The translations under genes were made by a program, and so were the position numbers. From positions 124,001 to 188,000 of the forward strand of contig NZ_FMZS01000003.1 of assembly GCF_900101265.1 (NCBI RefSeq): a DNA stretch of 64,000 nt, in the 5' to 3' direction. Below, piece after piece: positions 16,068 to 25,330 of this stretch (position 1 is its first letter; every line of letters begins with the position of its first letter). The notes under the pieces were generated by a model. That model did not search any database, was not told the DNA's origin, and saw only the letters and a program-made list of their open reading frames with translations. The DNA is from Massilia sp. PDC64 (GTDB taxonomy: Bacteria > Pseudomonadota > Gammaproteobacteria > Burkholderiales > Burkholderiaceae_D).

Positions 16068-16823
16068 CTAGTTGCCGACCGGCGTCGCGACCACCGCGCC
16101 GTCCGGGCCGAGTTCGAAGGTCAGCCGGGCGTCCCTGAAGTACATCCTCCGGAAGATCGACTTGTTCAGGTACGCCGGGGTGCCGTAATCCGCGGGCGCT
16201 TCGACATCCTTGATGCCGTATTTTTCCATGACGCCGACCGTGGCGGTCCACCATCCGGTATCGTAGTGGACGGGCTGGTTGCCGAGCACGACGAGCGTGC
16301 CGTCGAACCCGATTTCCTTGAAATACCCGGTCTCCAGGGCGCGATACTCCGTGACACTCCAGTAGCGCCCGAGTTTCGCAACGGCGAACTTCGCGTAGGG
16401 ATCGGCGTCGGGCGGCATCGCTTGCGCCGCCTGTCTGCGCAACTCGTCGACGATTTCGGTGAATTCCCACTCCTGTGGGCCGCCATGCCACATCACGAGG
16501 CTGTCCCGTGCGATGATCTTTTTCCTGCCGGCGGGGAACACGTAATTCGCGCAGGCGGACGCGCACATGAACTCGACCCGGACGTCGGTGTTCTTGTGCC
16601 GCACCCACCTGCCCAGCTTGATACCGGCGTCAAGGATACCGCCAGGCGAGAAAATGGACAGCAGCGTCACCGGCTTGTCGTCGTTCAGCCGGATGAACTC
16701 GTCGACCGATTTCATCGTCAATTTGCCGAAGAAACGAACCTCGTCCGCGGACGCCGGCGCCGCCGCCGCCGCGAGGCACGATACGACGGCGCAGATCGCG
16801 CTGCGCCGGAACGGGAATACCAT
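16068..16823 (-). CDS. Exported ClpP/crotonase-like protein (COG3904 type)
   Basis: 251 residues with a signal peptide (about 1-26, PASA). The core LLSIFSPGGILDAGIKLGRWVRHKNTDVRVEFMCASACANYVFPAGRKKII is the pattern of periplasmic ClpP-like proteins: SPGG oxyanion loop, then a Ser within CASAC followed by a strand and helix. A conserved His follows at VMWHGG. Such proteins are predicted serine peptidases or hydrolases of unknown substrate. It is convergent with the FixJ regulator (2 bases apart). No recognised partner lies nearby. Confidence 0.75.
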   Translation of the reverse strand: MVFPFRRSAICAVVSCLAAAAAPASADEVRFFGKLTMKSVDEFIRLNDDKPVTLLSIFSPGGILDAGIKLGRWVRHKNTDVRVEFMCASACANYVFPAGRKKIIARDSLVMWHGGPQEWEFTEIVDELRRQAAQAMPPDADPYAKFAVAKLGRYWSVTEYRALETGYFKEIGFDGTLVVLGNQPVHYDTGWWTATVGVMEKYGIKDVEAPADYGTPAYLNKSIFRRMYFRDARLTFELGPDGAVVATPVGN

Positions 16824-16898
16824 AAGCTGGGCCTGTCGTGGATATCGATAACATTTTCGATTCTACCGAACCCGGCACAGCAGAGGTTCACACATTGT

Positions 16899-16929
16899 CA
16901 CGCGATCCGGCACGCGGCCGGATCGCGTG
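16899..16929 (-). terminator. 12-bp perfect hairpin after the Tat hydrolase gene
   Basis: CACGCGATCCGG (16899-16910) and CCGGATCGCGTG (16918-16929) pair perfectly around a 7-base loop, just past the stop of the hydrolase at 16936. No T run follows, so termination efficiency is uncertain. Confidence 0.5.
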
Positions 16930-16935
16930 GCGATA

Positions 16936-17889
16936 TCAGCCCTTGATGAAGGCGAGGATGTCGGCGTTGATCACGTCCGCCTGCGTCGTCGGCATCCCGT
17001 GCGGGAAGCCCTTATACGTCTTCAGCGTGCCGTGCGGGAGCAGCTTGGCGGACAGCACGCCGGAGTCGGCGTACGGCACGATCTGGTCGTCGTCGCCGTG
17101 CTGGACCAGTACCGGCAGCGTGATCTTCTTGAGGTCTTCCGTGAAGTCGGTCTGCGAGAACGCGACGACGCCGTCGTAATGCGCCTTGGCGCCGCCCATC
17201 ATGCCCTGGCGCCACCAGTTCTGGATGATGCCTTCCTGCGGCTTCACGCCCGGGCGGTTGAAGCCGTAGAACGGACCGGACGGCAGGTCGCGGTAGAACT
17301 GCGCGCGGTTCGTCGCCACCTGCTGCTGGATGCCGTCGAACACGTCCTTAGGCAGGCCGCCCGGATTCGACGCGGTCTTGACCATGATCGGGGGCACGGC
17401 CGCGATCAGCACGGCTTTCGATGCGCGCGACTGGCCGTGGCGGGCCAGGTAGCGCACGACTTCGCCGCCACCCGTCGAGTGGCCCACGTGGATCGCGCCC
17501 TTCAGGTCCAGGTGCTGGACGACGGCCGCCAGGTCATCGGCGTAGTGGTCCATGTCGTGGCCGGAGCCCACCTGCGTGGAGCGGCCGTGGCCCCGGCGGT
17601 CGTGCGCGATGACGCGAAAACCGCGCTGCACGAAGTACATCATCTGGGAGTCCCAGTCGTCGGAGCTCAGGGGCCAGCCGTGCGAGAACACGATCGGCGT
17701 GCCGCTGCCCCAGTCCTTGTAGAAGATGTCGACGCCGTCCTTCGTGCGCACGTAGCTCGACGTCATGCGGGCCGCGCCGCCTTTCGGTTCCGTCGCGGCC
17801 TCGGCCGATCCGGCGGCGGCCATCATCGCCAGGGGCAGCGCGGCGGCGCCGCCCAGCATGCTGCGGCGCTTTTCGTTCATATCGTTCAT
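16936..17889 (-). CDS. Alpha/beta hydrolase, chloroperoxidase-like, Tat-type signal
   Basis: 317 residues. The N terminus ([26 protein letters not shown]) has a twin-arginine-like signal, so export to the periplasm is likely. The body is a cofactor-free chloroperoxidase/esterase-like fold: [12 protein letters not shown] oxyanion region, nucleophile in GHSTGGG, Asp in [10 protein letters not shown] and His in GFPHGMP. Members are annotated as non-heme chloroperoxidases, but most are probably esterases/lactonases. AGGGA precedes the ATG at 17889. A cytoplasmic paralogue without signal peptide lies at 31741-32580. A GTGAAC-GTTCAC inverted repeat sits in its promoter region. Confidence 0.88.
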   Translation of the reverse strand: MNDMNEKRRSMLGGAAALPLAMMAAAGSAEAATEPKGGAARMTSSYVRTKDGVDIFYKDWGSGTPIVFSHGWPLSSDDWDSQMMYFVQRGFRVIAHDRRGHGRSTQVGSGHDMDHYADDLAAVVQHLDLKGAIHVGHSTGGGEVVRYLARHGQSRASKAVLIAAVPPIMVKTASNPGGLPKDVFDGIQQQVATNRAQFYRDLPSGPFYGFNRPGVKPQEGIIQNWWRQGMMGGAKAHYDGVVAFSQTDFTEDLKKITLPVLVQHGDDDQIVPYADSGVLSAKLLPHGTLKTYKGFPHGMPTTQADVINADILAFIKG

Positions 17890-17920
17890 CTGTTTTCCCT
17901 TCTCGTTTGGATGTTGTTAT

Positions 17921-17936
17921 GTGAACCGATGTTCAC
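17921..17936. promoter_or_regulatory. Inverted repeat GTGAAC-N4-GTTCAC, probable operator
   Basis: Perfect 6-bp arms (17921-17926 and 17931-17936) 32 bases before the Tat hydrolase start. The form is typical of TetR-family operators, but no TetR gene is in this window. Confidence 0.45.
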
Positions 17937-17987
17937 CGCTACGATGCCCGATGCGGGCCGTAAAAACCACTCGCCGGAATATAGGGA

Positions 17988-18689
17988 TCACGCCGCCGCG
18001 GGGGCAGCTTCCAGCGCGGGCCAATCGAGCAGCACGAGCCACGCGAGCAGCGCGAGCGCGGGCAGGAAGCACCAGAAGCCGAACGCCATCCATGCCGTGC
18101 CGCCCGCGATGCAGCCGACGGCGAACGCGAGCACGGGCCAGAAGAATTTCACGAAGCGTGCCTTGACGGCCGGCGTGGCGCGGCCGGTGGCGAGGTCCGT
18201 CATGTCGATCAGCAGTTCCGTCACGTTGCCCGTCATGACCGTCGTGGGCGCGATGCGGCCCAGCTGCAGCTTGCCGACCGCGTTCTGCACGCCCATCGCG
18301 GCCGTGCCCAGCATGCCCGTCACGAGGACGAGCGGCGCTTCCGGTCCGGCCAGCGGCGATGCCGCGAGGCCCGCGATCATGAACAGTGCCAGCAGCACGA
18401 GCTGCATGCCCAGCAGCGGGCGCGCCGGATTGTGGCCCAGGCGCGCGCAGCGCACGTCCATCAGGCGCGCCACGACGACGCCGGCCGCGAACGCGGGAAT
18501 CGCGAGGAATTTCAACGGCAGCACGCCGGCGTGCGACGGGCGCGCGAGTTCGCTGCCGATGAGGACGAAGTTGCCCGTCACGTGCGCCGTGAACAGGCCG
18601 AACAGGCCGACGAAGGCGGACGTGTCGATATAGCCGGCTAGCAGGCCGAGGCCGACGCCGAGCGTCAGGTCGCTGGGTTTCATGGACAT
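17988..18689 (-). CDS. YoaK family (DUF1275) membrane protein
   Basis: 233 residues with six or seven hydrophobic helices; LLAGYIDTSAFVGLFGLFTAHVTGNFVLIG is the DUF1275 signature. The start at 18689 is preferred because GGAGG lies 5 bases before it; the ATG at 18701 coincides with that ribosome site and overlaps the upstream stop. The family is found in the inner membrane and its function is unknown. It is the last gene of the kinase-AraC-amidohydrolase-YoaK operon. Confidence 0.88.
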   Translation of the reverse strand: MSMKPSDLTLGVGLGLLAGYIDTSAFVGLFGLFTAHVTGNFVLIGSELARPSHAGVLPLKFLAIPAFAAGVVVARLMDVRCARLGHNPARPLLGMQLVLLALFMIAGLAASPLAGPEAPLVLVTGMLGTAAMGVQNAVGKLQLGRIAPTTVMTGNVTELLIDMTDLATGRATPAVKARFVKFFWPVLAFAVGCIAGGTAWMAFGFWCFLPALALLAWLVLLDWPALEAAPAAA

Positions 18690-18701
18690 GTTCGCCTCCA
18701 T

Positions 18702-20564
18702 TTAAAACGCGAAGCAGCTGCAGCCGAACGCGCCCCAGAACGCGCTGAAATCGGACACGGGCACGTCCGACTTGCGGGCGCGGTCGTGCGCATGCGCGTG
18801 TACCGAGCAGGCGCCGCGGCACTGGTGCGGCAGTTTCGCCGTGACGGGTTGCTGGACGGGGCGGTAGTGGCCCGGCACCTTCGCGACGGGCGACCACTCG
18901 GGCAGCACGGGCAGCGCCGGCGGAGACAGCTTGTCGAACGGGCCCTGGCCGAACACGATGCGCCCGCCCACGACGGTCAGCACGGATTCGATGGCCTTGA
19001 TCGATTCCTCGTCCACGCGGAAGTAGTCGGCGGACAGCACGGCCAGGTCGGCCAGCATGCCTGCCTGGATGCGGCCTTTATGACCCTGTTCGCTGGAGAA
19101 CCACGCGCTGCCCGCGGTCCACAGTTCCAGCGCCGTGTGACGGTCGAGGCGCGAACCCGCATCGTACAGGCGCAGGCCGCCGACGGTGCGGCCGGAGACG
19201 AGCCAGTACAGCGCCGTCCACGGGTTGTAGCTGGCCACGCGCGTGGCATCCGTGCCGGCGCCGACGGGCACGCCGGTGTCCAGCATGCGTTTGATCGGCG
19301 GCGTCGATTCCGCGGCTTGCGCACCGTAGCGGTCGACGAAGTACTCGCCCTGGAAGGCCATGCGGTGCTGGATCGCGATGCCGCCACCCAGCGCTTTCAC
19401 GCGCTCGATGTTGCGCGGGGTGATGGTCTCGGCATGGTCGAACATCCAGCGCAGGCCGGCGAACGGGATCTCGCGGTCGACCTTCTCGAACACGTCCAGC
19501 ATGCGCGAGATGGATTCGTCGTACGTCGCGTGCAGGCGGAACGGCCAGCGGTTGGCGACGAGGTGGCGCACGACCTGTTCCAGTTCCGCTTCCATGCCGG
19601 CCGGGAGGTCCGGGCGCGGTTCCAGGAAGTCCTCGAAGTCGGCCGCGGAAAACACGAGCATCTCGCCCGCGCCGTTGTGGCGGTACCAGTCGTTGCCCTG
19701 GCCCGGCGTCACCATCTCCGTCCACTTCTTAAAGTCGTCGAGCTCCCTGCCCTTGTTCTGCGTGAACAGGTTGTACGCGATGCGGATGGTCAGCTGGTCC
19801 TGCGCGGCCAGCTGTTCGACGACCTGGTAATCCTCGGGATAATTCTGGAAACCGCCGCCCGCGTCGATGGCGCTCGTGAGGCCCAGGCGGTTCAGCTCGC
19901 GCATGAAAAGGCGGGTCGAATTGATCTGCTGCTCCAGCGGCAGCTTCGGACCCTTGGCCAGCGTTGCGTACAGGATCATCGCGTTCGGGCGTGCGATCAG
20001 CATGCCCGTCGGGGTGCCGTCCGCGTCGCGCACGATTTCTCCGCCCGGCGGGTTCGGCGTCGTCTTGTCGTAGCCGACGGCGCGCAGGGCGGCGCGGTTG
20101 AGCAGGGCGCGGTCGTACAGGTGCAGCACGAACACGGGCGTGTCGGGGGCGGCCGCGTTGAGTTCCTCGAGCGTGGGCATGCGCTGTTCCGCGAACTGGA
20201 ATTCGTTCCAGCCGCCGACCACGCGCACCCATTGCGGGCTCGGCGTGCGCAGCGCCTGCTCGCGCAGCATGCGCAGTGCATCGGCCAGCGACGGCACGCC
20301 TTCCCAGCGCAGCTCCAGGTTGTAGTTCAGGCCGCCGCGGATCAGGTGCAGGTGCGAGTCGTTCAGGCCGGGGATGACGGTGTGGCCGTCCAGGTCGATC
20401 ACGCGGGTCGTGTCGCCGCGGTGGCGCATGACGTCGGCGGCGCTGCCCACGGCGACGAAGCGGCCGTCGGCGATGGCGACCGCGTCCGCCTGCGGGTTGG
20501 ACCGGTCCAGTGTGTGGAAGCGGCCGTTGGTGAGGATCAGGTCGGCAATGGCGGGTGTATTCAT
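18702..20564 (-). CDS. YtcJ-like amidohydrolase, cytoplasmic form
   Basis: 620 residues. The amidohydrolase-3 fold is complete: VIPGLNDSHLHLIRGG carries the first metal-binding HxH, with later conserved HATYDES, FDHAETI and GAGTDATRV blocks. There is no signal peptide. Relative to the secreted paralogue at 39156-40922 it has an extra C-terminal tail of about 50 residues rich in His and Cys (CRGACSVHAHAHD, FWGAFGCSCFAF), perhaps a further metal site. The substrate is unknown; homologues hydrolyse exocyclic amides or related bonds. GGAGG lies 5 bases before the ATG. It follows the mini-AraC gene by 24 bases and precedes YoaK. Confidence 0.9.
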   Translation of the reverse strand: MNTPAIADLILTNGRFHTLDRSNPQADAVAIADGRFVAVGSAADVMRHRGDTTRVIDLDGHTVIPGLNDSHLHLIRGGLNYNLELRWEGVPSLADALRMLREQALRTPSPQWVRVVGGWNEFQFAEQRMPTLEELNAAAPDTPVFVLHLYDRALLNRAALRAVGYDKTTPNPPGGEIVRDADGTPTGMLIARPNAMILYATLAKGPKLPLEQQINSTRLFMRELNRLGLTSAIDAGGGFQNYPEDYQVVEQLAAQDQLTIRIAYNLFTQNKGRELDDFKKWTEMVTPGQGNDWYRHNGAGEMLVFSAADFEDFLEPRPDLPAGMEAELEQVVRHLVANRWPFRLHATYDESISRMLDVFEKVDREIPFAGLRWMFDHAETITPRNIERVKALGGGIAIQHRMAFQGEYFVDRYGAQAAESTPPIKRMLDTGVPVGAGTDATRVASYNPWTALYWLVSGRTVGGLRLYDAGSRLDRHTALELWTAGSAWFSSEQGHKGRIQAGMLADLAVLSADYFRVDEESIKAIESVLTVVGGRIVFGQGPFDKLSPPALPVLPEWSPVAKVPGHYRPVQQPVTAKLPHQCRGACSVHAHAHDRARKSDVPVSDFSAFWGAFGCSCFAF

Positions 20565-20588
20565 GGTGTCCTCCAGGATGTAAATATA

Positions 20589-20921
20589 TTACTGCGCGCG
20601 GCTGTACTGCAGCGGCGACAGGCCCGTGCTGCGGCGGAAGCTGCGGCAGAAATGGCTCTGGTCGGCGAAGTGCAGCAGCATGGCGATCTCGCACACGCTG
20701 TGGCGGCGGTCCAGCAGCAGCCGGCGTGCGTGCTCGATGCGCCGGCGCATCACGTAGCGCATGGGCGGATCGCCCGTCGTGGCGCGGAACAGGCGCGAAA
20801 AATAGTGGCGCGACAGGCCCGCGTGACCGGCCAGGTCCGCCAGCGTGAGCGGCTCGGTCAGGTGGTCGTCGATGTAGCGGCAGACGCGCGCCACGTGGGC
20901 GGCGGGCGGGAATTCAGGCAT
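20589..20921 (-). CDS. Minimal AraC-family regulator (HTH only)
   Basis: 110 residues, essentially just the two AraC helix-turn-helix motifs (about 8-105; LTLADLAGHAGLSRHYFSRLFRATTG and EIAMLLHFADQSHFCRSFRRSTGLSPLQYSR). There is no ligand domain. Its ATG overlaps the last 8 bases of the kinase gene, so kinase and regulator are made together, although a receiver domain is missing. It may bind DNA constitutively or be gated by the kinase or another protein (inference). Confidence 0.85.
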   Translation of the reverse strand: MPEFPPAAHVARVCRYIDDHLTEPLTLADLAGHAGLSRHYFSRLFRATTGDPPMRYVMRRRIEHARRLLLDRRHSVCEIAMLLHFADQSHFCRSFRRSTGLSPLQYSRAQ

Positions 20922-22953
20922 GGTCGCGGCTTTCGGTGGAGGGCTTGAGGGCGGCCGCGCTGCGCACGGGCAGCACGACGCGGAACAGCGCGCCGTGCGG
21001 CTCGGCGGCCGTGCATTCGATGCGACCGCCATGCGCCTCGACGATGGCGCGGCTGATCGACAGGCCCACGCCCGTGCCGTGCGGCTTCGTCGAATACAGG
21101 GCGTCGAAGATGCGCTCGCGGTCGGCCGGCGCGATGCCTGGGCCGTTGTCGCGCACGCGCAGCTCGACGAGGGCGGGACCGGCCGGCACGGATTCCAGCA
21201 CGATGCGGCGCGGGCGGTCGCTGACGCCCGCCAGGGCCTCGATCGCGTTCAGCAGCAGGTTGATGAGCACCTGCTGGATCTGGGCCCGGCTCGCGTGGAT
21301 CTGGCGCTCCGGCAGCAGCAAACGGGTTTCCAGTTGCACGTTCTGGCGCACCATCAGCGCGCGCAGCAGCTGCGCGACCTCGGCGACGGCAGTGTCCAGC
21401 GCGAACATGCTGGTGGCCTCGCCCTCGCGCCGCGCCAGACCGCGCACGCTGCGCACGATGTCGCCCGCCTGCCGGCCGCATGCGGTGATCTGCTCCAGCG
21501 CTTCCAGCGCGCGCGTCATGTCGGGCTGGCCGCGGCGCAGCCAGCGCCGCGCGGCGGCCGCGTGCAGCAGGATCGCGGCCAGCGGTTGGTTCACTTCGTG
21601 CGCGATCGTGATCCCAAGTTCGCCGACCGTGCCGGCGCGGGCCGCGCGTGTCTGCTGGTCGTGGTCGAGCGTGCCGGGTGGGGCGTCCCAGGCCTGCATC
21701 AGGTCGCGCACGCGGCCGTGCGCGCCCCAGTCGCGCCAGGCGTCCAGCGCGAGCTTGCGGTAGCCCGGCAGCGCGCCGGCCAGGCCGTGACGGACGCACA
21801 CGCCGGCGGCGCCTTCCCAGGCCAGCGCGGCGATCCACGCCTGGCCGGCCGCCTGGGCTTGCGCGGCCGCGCGCTCGCAGGCGGCGAGGGCGCCGGGGTT
21901 GCTCGCCCTTGCGCCGGCCGCATCCCGTTCCGCCGCGAGCGCGAGCAGTGCCATCGCGCCGGCCACGTCGGGCGCGCGCCGAGCCCACGCCTGCAGCGCG
22001 CGGCGGTGGGCGCGCAGGGCGGCCGTCGCGCCGGGCACGTTCTCGAGGCGCGCCAGCGTCAGTGCACCGAACAGGTGGTAAGTCAGCAGCTCGCACGGTG
22101 GCGTGACGGGCGTGACGAGCTGGCGGGCCGCGGCCAGTGCCGCGCGCGCCGCGCCCGTCTCGCCGCGCAGCCACGTCGCCTGCAGGCAGCCGAGCCAGCA
22201 CCCGAACTGCATGGCGTCCGCGGGCACCGTCGGCACGAACGGCGTGCGCGGACCGTCGGCCAGTGCGCGGAACATCGCGATGCGGCTGTCCAGCTGGCTG
22301 GTGGCGACGGAAACGTTGCCAAACGGGACCGACTGGCGCACGGCTTCGGCATAGTGCAGCAGCTCCGCCAGCGGCGCGCCGCACAGCAGGCGCACGCCCG
22401 TCCACAGGACGGCGTTGCGGGCCACGGTATCGGGACGGCCGGCCTCCAGGCGGCAGGCTTCGGCCTGCAGCAGGGCCGCTTCGCGCAACGGTGCGCAGCG
22501 CGACAGGACGAGCGTGGCGTGCGCGCGCAGCACGGCGCCGGCGACGGCCCGCGCATCGTCGTGGCGGGCGCGCACGGCGCACGTTTCGGCCAGCAGCATG
22601 GCGCGGCGGCCGCCGTGGAAGCGGTCCAGCGCGACGGCCGCCAGCAGGACAGTGGCCAGCAGGGTCGCGTCGCGCGGGCCGTCCAGCAGCGCGCGGCGGA
22701 TTTCCGTTTCGATCAGCGCGCCCGGCAGGCGGCCGGCGTTGAAGGCGTCCTGTAGCGCGGCAGCCAGCGCGGGGTCGGCGGCCAGCTGGGGAGCATCGGT
22801 CAGCGTGGGCATGCCGGCGTCGCACAGCAGCTGCCACGCACGCCGGCAGGCGGCGATGTGGGGCTCGGACGCCGCCGCGCCGGCGTCGGGCGGGGCGGGT
22901 GGCGCACAAGCAGGGTCGTAAGGTACGGTCGTTCGGTTCATCTGCGCGCTCAT
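20914..22953 (-). CDS. Soluble sensor histidine kinase with helical-repeat N terminus
   Basis: About 679 residues. The first ~430 are Ala-rich helices resembling the TPR-like region that precedes the kinase in large ATPase/kinase hybrids; no membrane helix or PAS domain is obvious. The kinase follows: H box ITIAHEVNQPLAAILLHAAAARRWL, N box INLLLNAIEAL, G1 DNGPGIAP and G2 GTGVGLSISRAI. The start is uncertain (22953 or 22941; neither has a clear ribosome site). It opens the operon kinase-AraC-amidohydrolase-YoaK and carries the recurrent 15-bp motif upstream. Confidence 0.85.
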   Translation of the reverse strand: MSAQMNRTTVPYDPACAPPAPPDAGAAASEPHIAACRRAWQLLCDAGMPTLTDAPQLAADPALAAALQDAFNAGRLPGALIETEIRRALLDGPRDATLLATVLLAAVALDRFHGGRRAMLLAETCAVRARHDDARAVAGAVLRAHATLVLSRCAPLREAALLQAEACRLEAGRPDTVARNAVLWTGVRLLCGAPLAELLHYAEAVRQSVPFGNVSVATSQLDSRIAMFRALADGPRTPFVPTVPADAMQFGCWLGCLQATWLRGETGAARAALAAARQLVTPVTPPCELLTYHLFGALTLARLENVPGATAALRAHRRALQAWARRAPDVAGAMALLALAAERDAAGARASNPGALAACERAAAQAQAAGQAWIAALAWEGAAGVCVRHGLAGALPGYRKLALDAWRDWGAHGRVRDLMQAWDAPPGTLDHDQQTRAARAGTVGELGITIAHEVNQPLAAILLHAAAARRWLRRGQPDMTRALEALEQITACGRQAGDIVRSVRGLARREGEATSMFALDTAVAEVAQLLRALMVRQNVQLETRLLLPERQIHASRAQIQQVLINLLLNAIEALAGVSDRPRRIVLESVPAGPALVELRVRDNGPGIAPADRERIFDALYSTKPHGTGVGLSISRAIVEAHGGRIECTAAEPHGALFRVVLPVRSAAALKPSTESRDHA

Positions 22954-23018
22954 GAGTGCCGCCGGCGGGAGTTGGGCCGGGGCAGCACCAGTATCGCGGC
23001 CCTGCCGTCCAACACCCT

Positions 23019-23033
23019 CATACGAAAGGATGA
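23019..23033. promoter_or_regulatory. Recurrent 15-bp motif, site 2
   Basis: CATACGAAAGGATGA lies between the molybdenum hydroxylase stop and the soluble kinase, about 65 bases before the kinase start on the minus strand. Confidence 0.45.
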
Positions 23034-23092
23034 TCGATGCGGGTATTGACACGTGCGTAGCGGCGTGGCGGGTTCGGGCGAGCATCGCGGCC

Positions 23093-25330
23093 TCAGGCGG
23101 GGAAGGGCCGGCCGAGCAGCGGCAGGTCGTGGCGGCGCACGCCGGTGGCGTCGGCCAGTCCGTTCGCGAGCGCGGCCGCCATCGGGCCCTGCGCCGCTTC
23201 CGCCACGCCCAGGAAGGGCATGCCGGGCTGGTCCAGCAGGTCGACGTCGATGCGTTCCGGGACGCCGGAAAAGCGCAGGATCGGGTACGTGCTCCAGTCC
23301 ATGCTGGCGATGCCGTCCGGGCCGTAGCGCAGCTGTTCGTGCAGGGTCCAGCTGGCCGCCTGGATGATGCCGCCTTCCAGCTGGTTGCGCGCGCCGTCCG
23401 GATTCACGACCTGGCCGCAGTCCGCCGCGCAGGCCACGCGGACGATGCGCACGGTGTTCTTGTCCTTGTCGACCGCCAGCTCCAGCGCGATCGCGACGTA
23501 CGCCATGATGTTCTTGTACTGGCCGAAGGCGAACCCGACACCGTGCCCCGGCGCGGGTTTCGTCCTGCCCCAGCCGAAGCGCACCGCCGCCTTCTCGATG
23601 ACGGCGCGGGCGCGCGGCTCGTGGGCCAGGTGGTCGAGGCGCAGGCGCACGGGGTCGACGCCGGCCAGCTTCGCCAGCTGGTCCATCGTCCCTTCGATCG
23701 TCGTGATGTTGATGTGCGCCCCGAGCGAGCGCATCGCGGAGGTGCGCAGCGGCGTCACGGGGAGAAAATGGTTCACCACGCGCGCGTTCGGGATGGCGTA
23801 CAGCGCCAGCGCGTTGCGGTCGCCGCCGCCTTCCGGCATGGGCATCGGTTGGGACGGCGAGGGCGCGATCGGTTGCGCCAGCAGCCACGCGGGGACCAGC
23901 TTGCCCGCATTGCCGGGGCGTTCGTTGTGCGAGCCGCTCCACAGTTCGTAGTCCCAGTGCGAGATGCGGCCCTGGCCGTCGAGCGCGGCGCGCACGGTCG
24001 TCACCATCGCGGGGGCGTACGGCTCCCACAGGTTTTCCTGGTCGCGCATCAGCTGCACGCGCACGGGCACGCCGGGAACGGCACGCGCGAGCAGCGCGGC
24101 GTCGGCCGCCACGTCGTCGGCGCCGTTCTGGCCGTAGCAGCCCGACCCCTCTGTGTGGATGCAGCGTACTTTATCGAGGGGCATGCCGGTGAGTTCCGCC
24201 AGCGCGGCGCGCAGCGGGTACACGCCCTGCGTATGCGTCCAGACGGTCAGCATGTCCCCGTCGAGCCGCGCGACGGCGCACGACGGCCCGATCGACCCGT
24301 GCATCACGTACTGCTTCGTGTAGCGGGCGGAGACGCCGGGGCCGGCGGCCGGCCGGTCGACGTGGCCCCGGTCGAGGATCGTGATGCGCTGCTCCGGCAG
24401 CTTCTGGAGTGTCGCGTGGATGGCGTCCGCCTGCGGCAGCGGCGTGCCGCCCTGCCACTGGGCGTTCGCGGCCAGCGCGTTCATCGCCTGGATGGCGCGC
24501 CATTCGTCGTCGGCCAGGACGGCCAGGTAGTCGCCGTCGCGCACCACGTGGCGCACGCCGGGCAGGCGCCGGATGGCGTCGAGGTCCGCGCGCACGAGTT
24601 TTGCGCCGGGACGCGGCGGCCGCACGACGCGGGCGTGCAGCATGCCGGGCAGGCGCATGTCCTGCACATAGGCCGCGCCGCCCGTGACCTTCGCTGGGAT
24701 GTCGACGCGGGCGAGCGGCTTGCCGATCAGGCGGTAGCGCGCGGGCGGGCGCAGGGGCGACGTCTCGCCGGCCGAGCGGTGCAGGCCGGCCGCGTCGAGG
24801 CCGCGCAGCGCTTCGCCGTAGTGCATGCTGCGGCCATCCGATCCGACCACGCGGCCCGCACGCAGCGTGACCGTCTCCGGTCCCACGCGCCACTGCGCGG
24901 CCGCGCCCTGGCGCAGCAGCGCCGCCACCTGGGCCGACGCGTGCAGCAGCGCGCTGCCGCTGTCGGCCATCGTGTGGCTGCCCGCCGTAAAACCTTCGTT
25001 GGGCGTGCGCGCCGTATCGCCCTGCACGAAGTCGATGTCGCCCGGCTGCAGTTCCAGCTGTTCGAGCGCGACCTGTGCCAGTGCCGTGCGCACGCCGGTG
25101 CCCAGTTCGACCTTGCCGCTGAAGACCGTGACCTTGCCGTCCGGCGCCACGCGGATCCAGGCGTCCAGGAACGGCGTGCGTTGCAGGCTGCCGGCCAGTT
25201 TCGGGTTGGCGACGGGCGGCACACCCATGCCGTTGAATTCGGCGCGCGCGGCGCGCGGCAGCAGCGCGAACGCGAGGACGAGCGCGCCCCCTTCGAGGAA
25301 GGCGCGGCGGCCGTGGTTCATGGCACTCAT
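23093..25330 (-). CDS. Molybdopterin-binding subunit of a periplasmic aldehyde/isoquinoline-type oxidoreductase
   Basis: 745 residues. A Tat signal (NHGRRAFLEGGALVLAFALLP) shows folded export. The rest is the single-chain Mo subunit of the IorB-like branch of the xanthine dehydrogenase family, with both halves of the fold and the C-terminal catalytic Glu in GVAEAAQGPMAAALANGLADATG. It should oxidise an aldehyde or N-heterocycle in the periplasm. Its ATG overlaps the stop of the 2Fe-2S gene (ATGA), and the three genes 27044 to 23093 form one operon. No Moco chaperone gene is adjacent. Confidence 0.92.
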   Translation of the reverse strand: MSAMNHGRRAFLEGGALVLAFALLPRAARAEFNGMGVPPVANPKLAGSLQRTPFLDAWIRVAPDGKVTVFSGKVELGTGVRTALAQVALEQLELQPGDIDFVQGDTARTPNEGFTAGSHTMADSGSALLHASAQVAALLRQGAAAQWRVGPETVTLRAGRVVGSDGRSMHYGEALRGLDAAGLHRSAGETSPLRPPARYRLIGKPLARVDIPAKVTGGAAYVQDMRLPGMLHARVVRPPRPGAKLVRADLDAIRRLPGVRHVVRDGDYLAVLADDEWRAIQAMNALAANAQWQGGTPLPQADAIHATLQKLPEQRITILDRGHVDRPAAGPGVSARYTKQYVMHGSIGPSCAVARLDGDMLTVWTHTQGVYPLRAALAELTGMPLDKVRCIHTEGSGCYGQNGADDVAADAALLARAVPGVPVRVQLMRDQENLWEPYAPAMVTTVRAALDGQGRISHWDYELWSGSHNERPGNAGKLVPAWLLAQPIAPSPSQPMPMPEGGGDRNALALYAIPNARVVNHFLPVTPLRTSAMRSLGAHINITTIEGTMDQLAKLAGVDPVRLRLDHLAHEPRARAVIEKAAVRFGWGRTKPAPGHGVGFAFGQYKNIMAYVAIALELAVDKDKNTVRIVRVACAADCGQVVNPDGARNQLEGGIIQAASWTLHEQLRYGPDGIASMDWSTYPILRFSGVPERIDVDLLDQPGMPFLGVAEAAQGPMAAALANGLADATGVRRHDLPLLGRPFPA

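Noticed and set aside
20858-22909. Long frames on both strands over the soluble kinase
   Set aside because: Only the frame with the histidine kinase motifs has normal composition; the others are Arg/Pro-rich shadows.
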